From Nocardia nova NBRC 15556 (GTDB lineage: Bacteria > Actinomycetota > Actinomycetes > Mycobacteriales > Mycobacteriaceae): DNA of 64,000 bases. The notes below the pieces were generated by a model. It did not search any database and was not told the DNA's origin. It worked only from the letters and a program-made list of their open reading frames with translations. The stretch is taken from contig NZ_BDBN01000042.1 of NCBI RefSeq assembly GCF_001613005.1, positions 1 to 64,000 on the forward strand, in the 5' to 3' direction. Position numbers and translations under genes: made by a program. Below are positions 28,580-37,761 of the stretch, in pieces (position 1 is the stretch's first letter; each line of letters starts with the position of its first letter).

Positions 28580-29416
28580 TCACAATGGCCGCCAACGAAA
28601 TTCGGCACCGTCGCGAAACGCGCCGAACGATTCGGCGAGTTCCCCGGTGGCGCTGCACATCACCTGCGTCCGGTTCTCGATGTCGAGGGCGTGGCGAAGA
28701 CTCGGCGCGTCCACCGTCTGCCACATCGTCTCCTTCGTCATCCACACCGCGAGCGGGGAATGGGCGGCGATCTCCTCCGCCTTGGCGATCGCCCGGTCCA
28801 GCAGCTCGTCCTCGTCGACGACCTCGAGGACCAGCCCGATCCGTTCGGCCTCGTCGGCATCGAAAACCCTTCCGGTGAGCAGCAATTCGGCCGACCGGGA
28901 CGCGCCCACCAACCGCGGCAGGTGATAGCTGGTGCCCATATCGCAGGCCGAGATCCCGTGCCGGATGAACACCGCGCCGAACCGGGCACTACGACTCGCG
29001 TACCGGATATCGCAGGCCAGCGCGAGCGCGAACCCACCACCGACCGCGGCCCCGTTCACCGCCGCGATCACCGGCTGCCGCAGCCGATGGATCTTCTCGA
29101 ACGCCGAGGCCATCAACTCCTGGCTCGCGTAGATCTGCGCGACCGTCGACTGCGCCGCACCCAGCAGCGCCGCGGTCGGACTGGCATCGGTGGCCGTGAA
29201 ATCCTCCGGCTTCGACTTCAGATCCGCTCCGGAGGAGAACCCGTCTCCCGCGCCGGTGATCACCAGCGCCCGCACCTCCGACTTCCCGTTCACCTCGTCG
29301 AGCGCTCGATGCAATTCGGCGACGGTCTGGTTGTCCAGCGCATTGCGCCGGTGCGGCCGGTCGATGGTCAACACCACGACACCCGAGGACCGATATTCGA
29401 TATTCAGCGCGGACAT
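28580..29416 (-). CDS. Enoyl-CoA hydratase/isomerase family protein
   Basis: 278-aa crotonase-fold enzyme. Oxyanion-hole motifs: GFSSGADLK near 65 and GAAVGGGFALALACDIRYAS near 120. DMGTSYHLPRLVG near 160 carries the region of the usual catalytic acid, but the position reads SACDMGTS, so exact chemistry (hydration, isomerisation, other) is uncertain. ATG 29416 follows AAGGAGG at ideal spacing; a longer frame upstream only overlaps the SDR gene. It starts 17 bp after the SDR stop, so both form an operon. Confidence 0.9.
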   Translation of the reverse strand: MSALNIEYRSSGVVVLTIDRPHRRNALDNQTVAELHRALDEVNGKSEVRALVITGAGDGFSSGADLKSKPEDFTATDASPTAALLGAAQSTVAQIYASQELMASAFEKIHRLRQPVIAAVNGAAVGGGFALALACDIRYASRSARFGAVFIRHGISACDMGTSYHLPRLVGASRSAELLLTGRVFDADEAERIGLVLEVVDEDELLDRAIAKAEEIAAHSPLAVWMTKETMWQTVDAPSLRHALDIENRTQVMCSATGELAESFGAFRDGAEFRWRPL

Positions 29417-29433
29417 GCCTGCCTCCTTCGCGT

Positions 29434-30204
29434 TCAGCGCGGAACGGTGCCACCGTCGATGACGAACGTCTGTCCCGTAATGAAACTGCCTGCGTCCGAA
29501 CACAACAGCAGCGCGGGCCCGACCAGCTCGTCCGGCTCACCGAGCCGCCGCAGCAACGGCGCCGCGGCCATCGCGTCCACCACTTCCTGCGGATTGTTGC
29601 GGACCATATCGGTATCCACCGCACCCGGCGCTATCGCGTTCACCCGAATCCCGTCGGCGGCGAATTCGGCGGCCATCGAGCGAGTGAACGACAGCAACGC
29701 CGCCTTCCCCGCCGAGTACATCGCCAGCCCCCCGGAGAACCCGAACGCCCCGATCGACGCGAAGTTCAACACCGCCGCATGCTCGCTCTCCCGCAGATAC
29801 GGCAGCGCGGCCTGCACCAGGAACAACGGCCCCTGCACATTCACCGCGAACGACTTGTCCACCGCCGCCTTCTGCATCACCGCCAAGGGCTGAGCCAGCG
29901 CATTCGCGGCATTGTTGATCACGATGTCGACCCCGCCGAACCTCTCCACCGTCTGCGCGACCAACGCCTGCACCCCCTCGACCTCTCCCAGATGAGTCGG
30001 CACCCCGATAGCCTCGGCCCCCAACTCCCGCAGCCGCTCCACGGCCTTCTCACAAGCCTCCGGCTTCCGACTGGCGACAACGACATTCGCCCCCGCACAA
30101 GCCAACCCCTCGGCCAGCGCGAGCCCGATACCCCGAGTACCGCCGGTGACGATCGCGGTCCGCCCGCTGAGGTCGAAGAGTTTCTGGAATGAGCTGCGGT
30201 CCAC
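29434..30204 (-). CDS. Short-chain dehydrogenase/reductase
   Basis: 256-aa classical SDR, NAD(P)-dependent oxidoreductase. Cofactor motif TGGTRGIG near 20, NNAA near 97, catalytic Ser in NFASIGAFG near 145 and the YSAGK motif (Tyr/Lys) near 162. The C-terminal ITGQTFVIDGGT is typical of FabG-like enzymes. GTG 30204 follows GAGAGG. First gene of a two-gene operon with an enoyl-CoA hydratase-like protein; an acyl-CoA or hydroxyacyl substrate is plausible but unproven. Confidence 0.92.
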   Translation of the reverse strand: MDRSSFQKLFDLSGRTAIVTGGTRGIGLALAEGLACAGANVVVASRKPEACEKAVERLRELGAEAIGVPTHLGEVEGVQALVAQTVERFGGVDIVINNAANALAQPLAVMQKAAVDKSFAVNVQGPLFLVQAALPYLRESEHAAVLNFASIGAFGFSGGLAMYSAGKAALLSFTRSMAAEFAADGIRVNAIAPGAVDTDMVRNNPQEVVDAMAAAPLLRRLGEPDELVGPALLLCSDAGSFITGQTFVIDGGTVPR

Positions 30205-30445
30205 GGGATGAGCCTCTCTTGCTGGTGTCGCTCTGCCGAGCAGAACTGACGACGGTCGCAGTCAGTTCTATCAGGCGAGTCGCGCGGCGTGTTCCGAACG
30301 GCGGGGCTCGCCGCGCGGGTCCTCGCCCTGTCGCCCGTCCGAGGTTCGGTGCACCGTCGGCAGACCGACGTCGGGCGACTCGCTCCCGCGGAGTTGTCGG
30401 TGGGCTCCGCAATACTGATCGTGGGGAGAGGCGGGAGGACTCGAC

Positions 30446-32050
30446 ATGAACTTCGTGATTACGCTCGTGGCCTCGGCGATAGCGTCGGGAAGCTCCGAAG
30501 ATGGTGTGGCACAACATGTCACCGACGCTTACGGCGATTTGAAGCGGCTGATCATCGATAGATATCCGGATGTCGACGTTTCGGCGCTGGAGCGGAAGCC
30601 GCATTCCGACGCCAAGAAGGCGTCGCTGGCCGAGGATCTCGACGACGCCGGTGCGGCGGATGACCGTGCCTTGGAAGCAGCGGCCTTGCGCGTGCTGCGC
30701 GCGGTGCACGGGTCGGACACGGCGCCCCTGGAACTTCCGGGCACAGCGCTTGCCGGAGCAGAGGAGTCGACAGGATCCGATGCCGCCGCCCTGTTCGACG
30801 GGGCCGTCGCGGCTGAAGACGCGGGGCGTTTACCGGAGGCCGAAGCTCTGTACCGCCGCGCCGCCGACGCCGGGCACACCGGCGCGATGAACAACCTCGG
30901 GCTGCTTCTGGAAGATACGGGTCGGTCGCCCGAAGCCGAGGGGTGGTTTCGCCAGGCCGCCGACCTCGGGAACGTGACGGCGATGAACAACCTTGCCGTA
31001 CTCCTCGGGGCAGAACGTCCGGAATGTGCCCACGAGTGGTTCCGCAAGGCCGCCGACGCCGGGCACACCGGCGCGATGACCACGCTGGGCGTTCTGCTGG
31101 AGAAGCAGGGACAGGTCGAGGAAGGCGAGGCCTGGTACCGCCGAGCCGCCGACACCGGCGAGCCCAACGCGATGTTCAACCTCGGGTTGCTTCTGGAGGA
31201 CGCCGGCAAGGCCGAGCCGGCCGAGCTGTGGATCCGCCGCGCTGCCGACGCCGGCCATGCCACTGCCATGTTCAACCTGGGCGTGGTCGCGTACGACTCG
31301 GGCCGGACGCAGGAGGCAGAAGCCTGGTGGTGCAAGGCCGCTGACGCCGGGCACCCCAAGGCGATGTTCAACCTGGCGATCAGGTTGGAGGAGGCGGGCA
31401 GGTCGGAGGACGCCGAAGCCTGGTATCGGCGGGCCGGCGAAGCCGGGCATCCGGCCTCGATGCTCAACCTGGCCTGCACATTGCGGCAGGCGGGTAAGCA
31501 ACGGGAGGCCGAGACCTGGTATCGAAAGGCCGCCGATGCAGGGAACGTGGCCGCGATGTTCAACCTGGGCTTGTTACTCGAAGCCATCGGCGAAGTGGGG
31601 GAGGCCGAGTCGTGGTACCGCAAAGCCGCCGAGGCGGGCGAAGCCGTTGCGATGACCAACCTGGGCGCACTGCTGATGGAATCGGGCCGGTCCGAGGAGG
31701 GCGAGTGGTGGTGCCGTAAAGCCGCCGAGGGGGGACGTCCCGTCGCCATGTGCGACTTGGCGGTAGCGATGGAGAGGACCGGCCGTATGACGGAAGCCGA
31801 AACGTGGTACCGCCGCGCCGCCGAGTCCGGTCATCCCAGAGCGATGTTTCTCCTCGGCGGCATCCTCGAACAGCGAGGACGAACCGACGAGGCCGAAACA
31901 TGGTGGCGCAGAGCGGCCGACGCCGGCCACCCCGGCGCGATGTCCGGCCTGGCCTACCTACTCGCGATGGCAGGCCGTGTCGACGCCGCCGAAACCTGGA
32001 GGCGCAGAGCCGCCGCCGCGGGCGAGCCCGGCGCTACCCCCATGCGGTGA
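30446..32050 (+). CDS. Sel1/TPR-repeat protein with distinct N-terminal domain
   Basis: 534 aa. Residues from about 125 to the end are twelve and a half near-identical 32-residue helical repeats of the form AM-NLG-LLE--GR--EAE-WYRRAADAGH, a Sel1-like solenoid. The first 90 residues (MNFVITLVASAIASGSSEDG, then KRLIIDRYPDVDVSALE and ALEAAALRVLRAVHG) form a separate helical module. It resembles N-terminal adaptor domains on actinobacterial TPR and conflict-system proteins, a tentative likeness. No membrane segment is certain. ATG 30446 follows GGGAGGA. It stands alone, divergent from the SDR operon. Regular repeats with high identity suggest recent internal duplication. Confidence 0.86.
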   Translation: MNFVITLVASAIASGSSEDGVAQHVTDAYGDLKRLIIDRYPDVDVSALERKPHSDAKKASLAEDLDDAGAADDRALEAAALRVLRAVHGSDTAPLELPGTALAGAEESTGSDAAALFDGAVAAEDAGRLPEAEALYRRAADAGHTGAMNNLGLLLEDTGRSPEAEGWFRQAADLGNVTAMNNLAVLLGAERPECAHEWFRKAADAGHTGAMTTLGVLLEKQGQVEEGEAWYRRAADTGEPNAMFNLGLLLEDAGKAEPAELWIRRAADAGHATAMFNLGVVAYDSGRTQEAEAWWCKAADAGHPKAMFNLAIRLEEAGRSEDAEAWYRRAGEAGHPASMLNLACTLRQAGKQREAETWYRKAADAGNVAAMFNLGLLLEAIGEVGEAESWYRKAAEAGEAVAMTNLGALLMESGRSEEGEWWCRKAAEGGRPVAMCDLAVAMERTGRMTEAETWYRRAAESGHPRAMFLLGGILEQRGRTDEAETWWRRAADAGHPGAMSGLAYLLAMAGRVDAAETWRRRAAAAGEPGATPMR

Positions 32051-32156
32051 CGAGTCCCGTTCCGCTCGGCATCCCTGATCCGAACTGCAGTCCGGAGCGG
32101 CCGCCGCCTGGTCTACGGTGGATACCGGCCATTCCACTCGTCACCCGGGAGGTGTC

Positions 32157-32960
32157 TTGCGCTCCACCCGCATACTGCCGGTCCTGCTCGTCCTGGTAGC
32201 CGCGGCACTCCTGCTGCCCACGCGCGCAAGCGCCGACGCCGCCATCGACGACACCACCTCCCACCGCATCGACGAACTCGTCGCATTGCGCGCCGGCGCG
32301 ACCGGAGCGAGCAAAGGCGAACTACTCGACCTGCTGTCCCGACAATTCCTGGGCACCCCCTACGCCGCGAACAACCTCATCGGCTCCGCAACCCAGCCCG
32401 AACAACTCGTAGCCGACTTCCGCCGAGTGGACTGCTTCACCTTCCTCGACTACATAGAAGCCCTGAGCCGAACCACCGACCGAAACCGCTTCGAAGCCAA
32501 CCTGATCGACACCCGCTACGCCGCCGCCCAAGTCGACTACACCCACCGCAAACACTTCTTCACCGACTGGGCGCAAGTCGCCGACATCGCCGCCACCGAC
32601 ATCACCGGGAATCTGTCACCCGCCGCAATCAAGGTCCCCAAACACCTCAACGCAAAGGGCGACGGTGCCCTCTACCTGCCAGGCATCCCAGTAGTCGACC
32701 GCGCCATCACCTACATCCCCAGCGCAGCGGTCGACGAGGGCGTCGTCAGCGGCCTCCGAACCGGCGACTACATCGGCGCCTACGCCGACCAGCCCGGCCT
32801 CGACGTCACCCACGTCGGAATCCTCATCAACACACCGACCGGCCCGGTCTTCCGAAACGCGTCGTCACTTGCGGTAAACAACAAGGTTGTGGACACCCCG
32901 CTGGGCGAGTATTTGCAGACCGTTCCCGGGATAGTGGTGTTGCGCCCACGACCGGCGTAG
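32157..32960 (+). CDS. Secreted DUF1460 protein, probable NlpC/P60-like amidase
   Basis: 267 aa. TTG 32157 follows GGGAGG and gives an ideal Sec signal peptide (LRSTRILPVLLVLVAAALLL, ending ASADA). The mature part matches DUF1460, an N-acetylmuramyl-L-alanine amidase-like family with papain-type fold. The candidate nucleophile is Cys in FRRVDCFTFLDYIEAL, the candidate His lies in VTHVGILI, and LLSRQFLGTPYAANNL is the family-typical opening. A TACGGT -10 box (32114-32119) lies upstream of an in-frame GTG at 32118, so that longer start is unlikely. Expected to act on cell-wall peptides outside the membrane. Confidence 0.83.
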   Translation: MRSTRILPVLLVLVAAALLLPTRASADAAIDDTTSHRIDELVALRAGATGASKGELLDLLSRQFLGTPYAANNLIGSATQPEQLVADFRRVDCFTFLDYIEALSRTTDRNRFEANLIDTRYAAAQVDYTHRKHFFTDWAQVADIAATDITGNLSPAAIKVPKHLNAKGDGALYLPGIPVVDRAITYIPSAAVDEGVVSGLRTGDYIGAYADQPGLDVTHVGILINTPTGPVFRNASSLAVNNKVVDTPLGEYLQTVPGIVVLRPRPA

Positions 32961-32986
32961 ACCGGCAACGGATGGTTTTGGCGCAA

Positions 32987-33445
32987 TCAGTCCCACCAGT
33001 TGAAGATGGCTTGCCCGAGGATGTGCGGGTTCCAATACCGGACTTGGTCGAGTTCGGCTGGTCCCAGCTCCGAGAGATCGAAATCCGCCATCGGCCGGCT
33101 CAATTCATGTCGTGACAACACCGCGAACCGGGAGAGGGACTTGAACGCGCCGGCAAGTTCCGGATCGTCGGCGAAGGTCAGCGTCAGCTCATACGAAGGC
33201 GTCGGCTCGGCGGTCGCGACCAGCGGCGCATACATGTTGCACACTACGGTTCGTTCAGTGCCCGAATAGGCGATGGTGCACCGAAAGAAGTTGCCGAACA
33301 GGCTAGTCGAAGGCGGAGGGGAGACGACCCCTCCGGCTATTCGTGCCACTGCGTAGCAAACATTGCGGAACTCGCTCTCGTCCAACCGGTCCAACGGTGG
33401 TTCTCCGAGATGCCGGAAGCCGGTTATTCCACGAGGTAGGCGCAT
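32987..33445 (-). CDS. Hypothetical protein, 152 aa
   Basis: Soluble protein of unknown function with an aromatic C-terminus (YWNPHILGQAIFNWWD). Codon use here is less GC-biased than in the biosynthetic genes, as in the following few genes, which suggests later acquisition. No motif recognised. The ATG start gives MRLPRGITGF; the ribosome site is weak. Confidence 0.65.
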   Translation of the reverse strand: MRLPRGITGFRHLGEPPLDRLDESEFRNVCYAVARIAGGVVSPPPSTSLFGNFFRCTIAYSGTERTVVCNMYAPLVATAEPTPSYELTLTFADDPELAGAFKSLSRFAVLSRHELSRPMADFDLSELGPAELDQVRYWNPHILGQAIFNWWD

Positions 33446-33650
33446 CAGAACAGTCTTGCGTATATGTTACGTCGGCCTGAGCCATGGCTGCTATCTCCGA
33501 ACCAGAGGAAGTGTGGCGGCCTCGGCGGTGTAGCGTTTGCCTCCGCCCAGTGGCACCAAGATAAGCTCTGGCCTGGCGGATGCCCTCTGTGCAATTCCGC
33601 ACCATCATCCAGAGGAGTGCGGTTCGGGGCTATGCCCGAACACTGAGCCG

Positions 33651-34607
33651 TCAGGATGGCTGGTTACGGAACTCGTCCCAGTGGAGGCGTAACCACTTCT
33701 TCTGCTTCTTGTCTGGTTCGATTGCGAATCCTCGGCCGTGGAGTTCGGAGTAGATCGAAAACTGTCGGAGTTCGAAACTGACGTCGATTCGACTGTCTCC
33801 GTTGACCGCGATCAAGCCGCGATCGAACAGCGTGTGAAGGTCTCTGCGGAGTAGGAGGCCGCCGTGAGGGTCATGGTGCCCAACATGGGCGTAGCTGTAC
33901 AGGTGGCAGGCGTCCAACGCTGGTTCGGGTAATGGTCCAGAGAACGCGCAGACGGAGCCGAATCGGCGTAACAGTTCGGCGCGAAACCCTGTTTGACCGA
34001 GACGCACTCGCACTGGCCGAATCGTGTGGCCACCGCGCAGTTGCGTCGCAGTGGCCTCCAGCGGCACCAGTGGATTACCGAAGTCGGAGGAGAGCCGCAC
34101 TGCCGTGAGAAAATGGGACCACTGCAGTTCGCGAAAGCTGTTCTGAGACTTCGGCTTGACGCAAAGCGCACGCAGCTCGTCGGCGCGCAGGGATCCAGGC
34201 AGGGGAACCCAACTTTGGCCATGATTGGAACGGAACGTCTCGACCTCGACAGTTTCGATCACGGGGTTGTCGAAGGTGTCCTTGCAGTCGTAGCAGCGAT
34301 AGACCGGAGTCAGTGTGGTGCGACGCTCCAGATTGGTCTTTCCGCATGTCCTACAACGCGAGATATCCTTTGTGCCGCGACCGCGCTCGATAGATTCGAT
34401 TACCGAAATTCCGAGCAGCTCGGACTCATCCCACAACGCGATGATGTCGCCGACTTTGACGCGCTGGTGGTTGGGAACGCGGTTGTCCCAGCTGTAGTGG
34501 TTGGCCGCATCGTCGTCGTAGCGGGTGTCGGCGCCAAGACGACGGTAGTCCTGCTTCAACAGCGCGAGCCACGCTCGTCGGCCGGCTTGCTCGTCTAGTT
34601 CGGACAA
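33651..34607 (-). CDS. HNH endonuclease with N-terminal sensor-like domain and zinc ribbon (probable type IV restriction)
   Basis: 318 aa in three parts. Residues 10-75 (WALLKQDYRRLGADTRYDDD-type opening, then VKVGDIIALWDESELLGIS) look like an EVE/PUA-type small domain. A four-Cys zinc ribbon follows (CRTCGK and CYDC, about 86-108). The C-terminal HNH domain has CAFSGPLPEPALDACHLYSYA and GGLLLRRDLHTLFDRGLIAVN, with His/Asn-type metal-binding residues. This layout is that of predicted modification-dependent restriction enzymes. Start TTG 34607 is weakly supported. AT-richer codon use than the core genes fits mobility; no methyltransferase is adjacent, as expected for type IV. Confidence 0.8.
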   Translation of the reverse strand: MSELDEQAGRRAWLALLKQDYRRLGADTRYDDDAANHYSWDNRVPNHQRVKVGDIIALWDESELLGISVIESIERGRGTKDISRCRTCGKTNLERRTTLTPVYRCYDCKDTFDNPVIETVEVETFRSNHGQSWVPLPGSLRADELRALCVKPKSQNSFRELQWSHFLTAVRLSSDFGNPLVPLEATATQLRGGHTIRPVRVRLGQTGFRAELLRRFGSVCAFSGPLPEPALDACHLYSYAHVGHHDPHGGLLLRRDLHTLFDRGLIAVNGDSRIDVSFELRQFSIYSELHGRGFAIEPDKKQKKWLRLHWDEFRNQPS

Positions 34608-34815
34608 ACTTCCAGTACCTCTGGCGCAACCGAAGCGTCTCCCGTTTGAAACGCACCTAATTCGTACTGGTCAATCGTACATTGGGGCGCAGGCGGTAGG
34701 GCGACGAAACGCCGTGTCAGGGGTACGCGCCCAAGAACCCACCGCGTCCAAGAGGTGTTGCTTTTCGGCGTCCGGCTGCTGCTGCGCGACAAGCGAATTG
34801 CCGTTACGGCAGCTG

Positions 34816-35397
34816 TCAGACCTGTCGTATGAGCACATCGAACTTGGGGGCATCGGGCCACGTCGGGCGGAGAGTGCCGATTCGGGACCAGCCCCACCTT
34901 GCATATGTGCGGTAGGCGCGCTCGTTGTCCGGTCGGACCAGCAGGGTCGCGCGCTGTTCGGGCCTGCCGCTGAGCAATTCGTCGTGTAGTGCGCGTGCGA
35001 CTCCTCGGCCCGTGAACTTCTTGCGCACCATGATCTCGCTGAGCGCGAAGGTGCGGTCGCCGCTCTCTGCGGTGAAGGGGGCCAGGTCGCCCGCGTCGAG
35101 CTCGAGTCCGGACCACCATCGAGTGTCCGGGCCGAGCGGCCAGCCCCATGCTTGTCCTGCCGGCTCGTCGCCGATTCGGGCGATGACCAACTCGAAGCCC
35201 CGGCCTCGGCTCGGGTCGGTGTAGGTGTCGAAGCGGTGCATGAATGCTTCGGGCGCTTCGAATTCCTCGCCGGATTCGATGGCGTCGATGTAGGAATCTC
35301 GGAAGATCTGCTCGACTTGGTCTCGGACCGCTCGTGCTTCGGCGGCCGTGTAGTGCTGGAAAGTCAGGCCGTCGATCGAAGGTGGGGCGACACTCAT
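34816..35397 (-). CDS. GNAT-family N-acetyltransferase
   Basis: 193 aa. Acetyl-CoA-binding motif A is visible in SEIMVRKKFTGRGVARALHD near 120, with ATLLVRPDNERAYRTYARWGW near 155. The substrate is unknown. ATG 35397 overlaps the stop of the XRE regulator gene (ATGA), so it is translationally coupled to that regulator. Such XRE-GNAT pairs recur in actinobacteria; a toxin-antitoxin role is possible but the regulator is much larger than a typical antitoxin. Confidence 0.87.
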   Translation of the reverse strand: MSVAPPSIDGLTFQHYTAAEARAVRDQVEQIFRDSYIDAIESGEEFEAPEAFMHRFDTYTDPSRGRGFELVIARIGDEPAGQAWGWPLGPDTRWWSGLELDAGDLAPFTAESGDRTFALSEIMVRKKFTGRGVARALHDELLSGRPEQRATLLVRPDNERAYRTYARWGWSRIGTLRPTWPDAPKFDVLIRQV

Positions 35398-36743
35398 GAG
35401 ACGCCTATCGCTCGGCGCTGGAGGTTGTCGTAGCGCCTGGCGAATTCGTCATCGGGGATGCTGTCTGTGATCGCGCGGACCGGGGCCAGCAGTCGTAGGG
35501 TGCGGGTGGAGGATACGGTGCTCTCCAGTTCGGTCAGGACGGAAAGGCCGTGGGCCACGGCATTGTTGATGTCGCCCGTCCTGCCGAGTGCTGCGGCCAA
35601 ACCCGCGCGGTAATTGGCGCGGTTGCGGATTCCGGTCTCCGCTGTGTCTTCGTCGGCGACCAGCAGGGCCAGTGCCTTCTCGGGCTCGCCGAGGTCGCCC
35701 AGCCCGCGGGATTCTTGTGACCGAATCTCGCTCGCGTTCACGAATCGTAGCCATCGCGGGCACTCGGAAAGCGGTTCGTGGGCGATGGCGGCGTCCAGTT
35801 CGCGCCACGCGGTCGCAACTGCACGATCGAATGCCACCCTGTCGCGCAGGATTGCGTGGGCCAATGCTTCGCGGATCGCGATCAGGGCATGGATTCGGCC
35901 GGGCGGTCGGCCACGGGTGAGTTGGCGTGCGCGCTCCAAATGGGCGAGTGCACGGTGCGGGCTGCCATCCCCGGTTCGGCTGAGTGCTATCGATTGATGT
36001 GCGGCGTTCAGGCATACGTGGACTGTCAGATCGTTGTCACCGGCCTGATTGGCCAGCGCGAACGCGTCGGCGTAGCACTGGCGAGCGAGTGGGTGGAGGT
36101 CGGCGTCATAGGCCATCCAACCGGTGATCGTTGCCAATTCGCCGGCGGCACTCATGAACAGGCATCCAGCCCGATCGGAGAAGGCGCCGGTTTCGAGCAG
36201 CCGCTTGGCGATCGCGAGGTCTCCGAGGCCGGTCATCACAAGAGGGGGGCCGCCGACTGCCTGCTCGCGCCGAGCGAGTTCAGTCACGCGTTCGGCCAAC
36301 CGGCGGGCGTCGCCTACCCCCACAGTGTGGGAAAAGCGTGGCGCGTCGGCGGCTGCCGTCAGGGCAGCGACACCCATGAACACTCCGAATTCGCGCCGCT
36401 TCACCTCGTCCTCGATTCCGTAGGTGCTCAGCTCATCGTGTTCACCCAGGTTATCGGTTGTGCAGGTCGGAATCTCGGTGTCGCGAACACGATGCGGGAG
36501 TTCGTCAGGTGCAACGGCGACGGTGAAGCGATCCCGTTGCTCATCGGTGAGCCGAGACAACTCCACATCCAGCGCTGCGGCCGAATCGCCGCGCACCGGA
36601 CGCTCATGAGTTGCCCTCTCCCACTTGCGAATGGTCGGCGGTTGAAACCCCAGTCGTTCCGCGAACTGTTCCTGCGTAAGTCGAAGTGCGACCGTGCGAA
36701 GTGCACGTACCTCCGCGCCGGTCCATGTGCTGACGATCACCAT
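35394..36743 (-). CDS. XRE-family regulator with C-terminal TPR-like domain
   Basis: 449 aa. N-terminal helix-turn-helix (about 8-45: LRLTQEQFAERLGFQPPTIRKWER) and a long helical repeat region (about 130-440) that probably binds a ligand or peptide. The layout is shared with many Streptomyces and Nocardia regulators. Coupled to the downstream acetyltransferase gene, so autoregulation of the pair is likely. The divergent 230-bp spacer towards 36977 has no other gene. Confidence 0.85.
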   Translation of the reverse strand: MVIVSTWTGAEVRALRTVALRLTQEQFAERLGFQPPTIRKWERATHERPVRGDSAAALDVELSRLTDEQRDRFTVAVAPDELPHRVRDTEIPTCTTDNLGEHDELSTYGIEDEVKRREFGVFMGVAALTAAADAPRFSHTVGVGDARRLAERVTELARREQAVGGPPLVMTGLGDLAIAKRLLETGAFSDRAGCLFMSAAGELATITGWMAYDADLHPLARQCYADAFALANQAGDNDLTVHVCLNAAHQSIALSRTGDGSPHRALAHLERARQLTRGRPPGRIHALIAIREALAHAILRDRVAFDRAVATAWRELDAAIAHEPLSECPRWLRFVNASEIRSQESRGLGDLGEPEKALALLVADEDTAETGIRNRANYRAGLAAALGRTGDINNAVAHGLSVLTELESTVSSTRTLRLLAPVRAITDSIPDDEFARRYDNLQRRAIGVS

Positions 36744-36976
36744 TGCCCCCGATCGACACCCTCAACGGCCAGTAGCGGAAGCGTATTACTTCGGTGCGGT
36801 TCCATGCCTTCGGTTTGTGGCGTTTCTTCGTGAAGCTCGAATCGGCCCCGCCGCCGGGTCGATGTCCGGATATCTGTGACGCCATCCTGAACCGGGGGTG
36901 ATCCTCGGCGGCGGGTGCTTGCCAACGAAAACCGAAGGAGCTGAATGTATCTCATCGTGACCATGGGGAGGTCGGT

Positions 36977-37372
36977 ATGACGCTTCCTACCGCTTATGTC
37001 GCGTCGGGTGAACTGCCGGAGGGGCCGCCTCGCGCTCTCGGCTATATCGACCGGACCTTGCCGGGATGGCCGGCGAATGAGCAGCTGGTGCTCGCGCATG
37101 CGGTGAAGTTGGGGTACGCGTTGGTGCGGGTGGTGTTTCGGACGGCTGGGGATATCGATGATCCGATCATGCGGCTGCTGGACCGGATCGGTGGGTACAA
37201 CGTGGCGGCGGTTGTGGTTCCGAGCGTGGAGCATCTCGGGGAGCGGCTCCGAATTGTCTGCGCCGCATGTGATGTGGAGGCGGTTGAGCCTGAGGTTACC
37301 TATGCGCGGGCACGCCCCACTATTCCTTCGGAGCCGGCTTCGCGTGAATCGAGGGTCGAGTCGGGTGAGTGA
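36977..37372 (+). CDS. Hypothetical protein, 131 aa, resolvase-like fold possible
   Basis: Soluble protein starting at ATG 36977 after GGGGAGG. The stretch LDRIGGYNVAAVVVPSVEHLG and RIVCAACDVEAVEPEVTYAR faintly resembles the core of a serine-recombinase catalytic domain, but no catalytic Ser/Arg set is evident, so recombinase activity is unlikely. Its stop is followed after 1 bp by the next ATG. Function unknown. Confidence 0.7.
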   Translation: MTLPTAYVASGELPEGPPRALGYIDRTLPGWPANEQLVLAHAVKLGYALVRVVFRTAGDIDDPIMRLLDRIGGYNVAAVVVPSVEHLGERLRIVCAACDVEAVEPEVTYARARPTIPSEPASRESRVESGE

Positions 37373-37373
37373 G

Positions 37374-37709
37374 ATGTCTGGCTGGGGTTTGGTCGCATCG
37401 GTGGTGACGGTTGTCGGTGTGGCGGCGTTGGCGGTGGCAGGTGTCTCCTGTGCTTGGCCGGATGTCGGGGGCGATCAGCGGTTCGGCCAAAGCGCACATC
37501 CTGCTGTGAAAGCTGTTGTACGCCCCAATATTCTGTGGTTCTCGTTGACGCACGCCGCCCGGTCATCGGCGCCGACGGTGCTGGAGGCGCACGAGGATAT
37601 GCAACTGCACTTGGAATGCGACCCCACCTTGTGCGCCGCGAAGGCGGTAGCGATGAGGACTCTCGTGGCCGCCGGGCGGGTGCGGCCGGACCGATCCCGG
37701 CGGCTGTGA
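37374..37709 (+). CDS. Small Cys-containing hypothetical protein, 111 aa
   Basis: ATG 37374 lies 1 bp after the preceding stop, so the pair is coupled. An N-terminal hydrophobic helix (about 6-25) precedes a short domain with LECDPTLCAAKAVAMRTLVA near 80-100. The CDP-C-K and AAGRVRPD pattern is familiar from small actinobacterial proteins of unknown function. It could be membrane-anchored. Confidence 0.62.
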   Translation: MSGWGLVASVVTVVGVAALAVAGVSCAWPDVGGDQRFGQSAHPAVKAVVRPNILWFSLTHAARSSAPTVLEAHEDMQLHLECDPTLCAAKAVAMRTLVAAGRVRPDRSRRL

Positions 37710-37761
37710 GAGTCGGCGGCCTGCTTCGCGCACGGCGGTGCGCCCGGCCGGTGGTCGGGTG

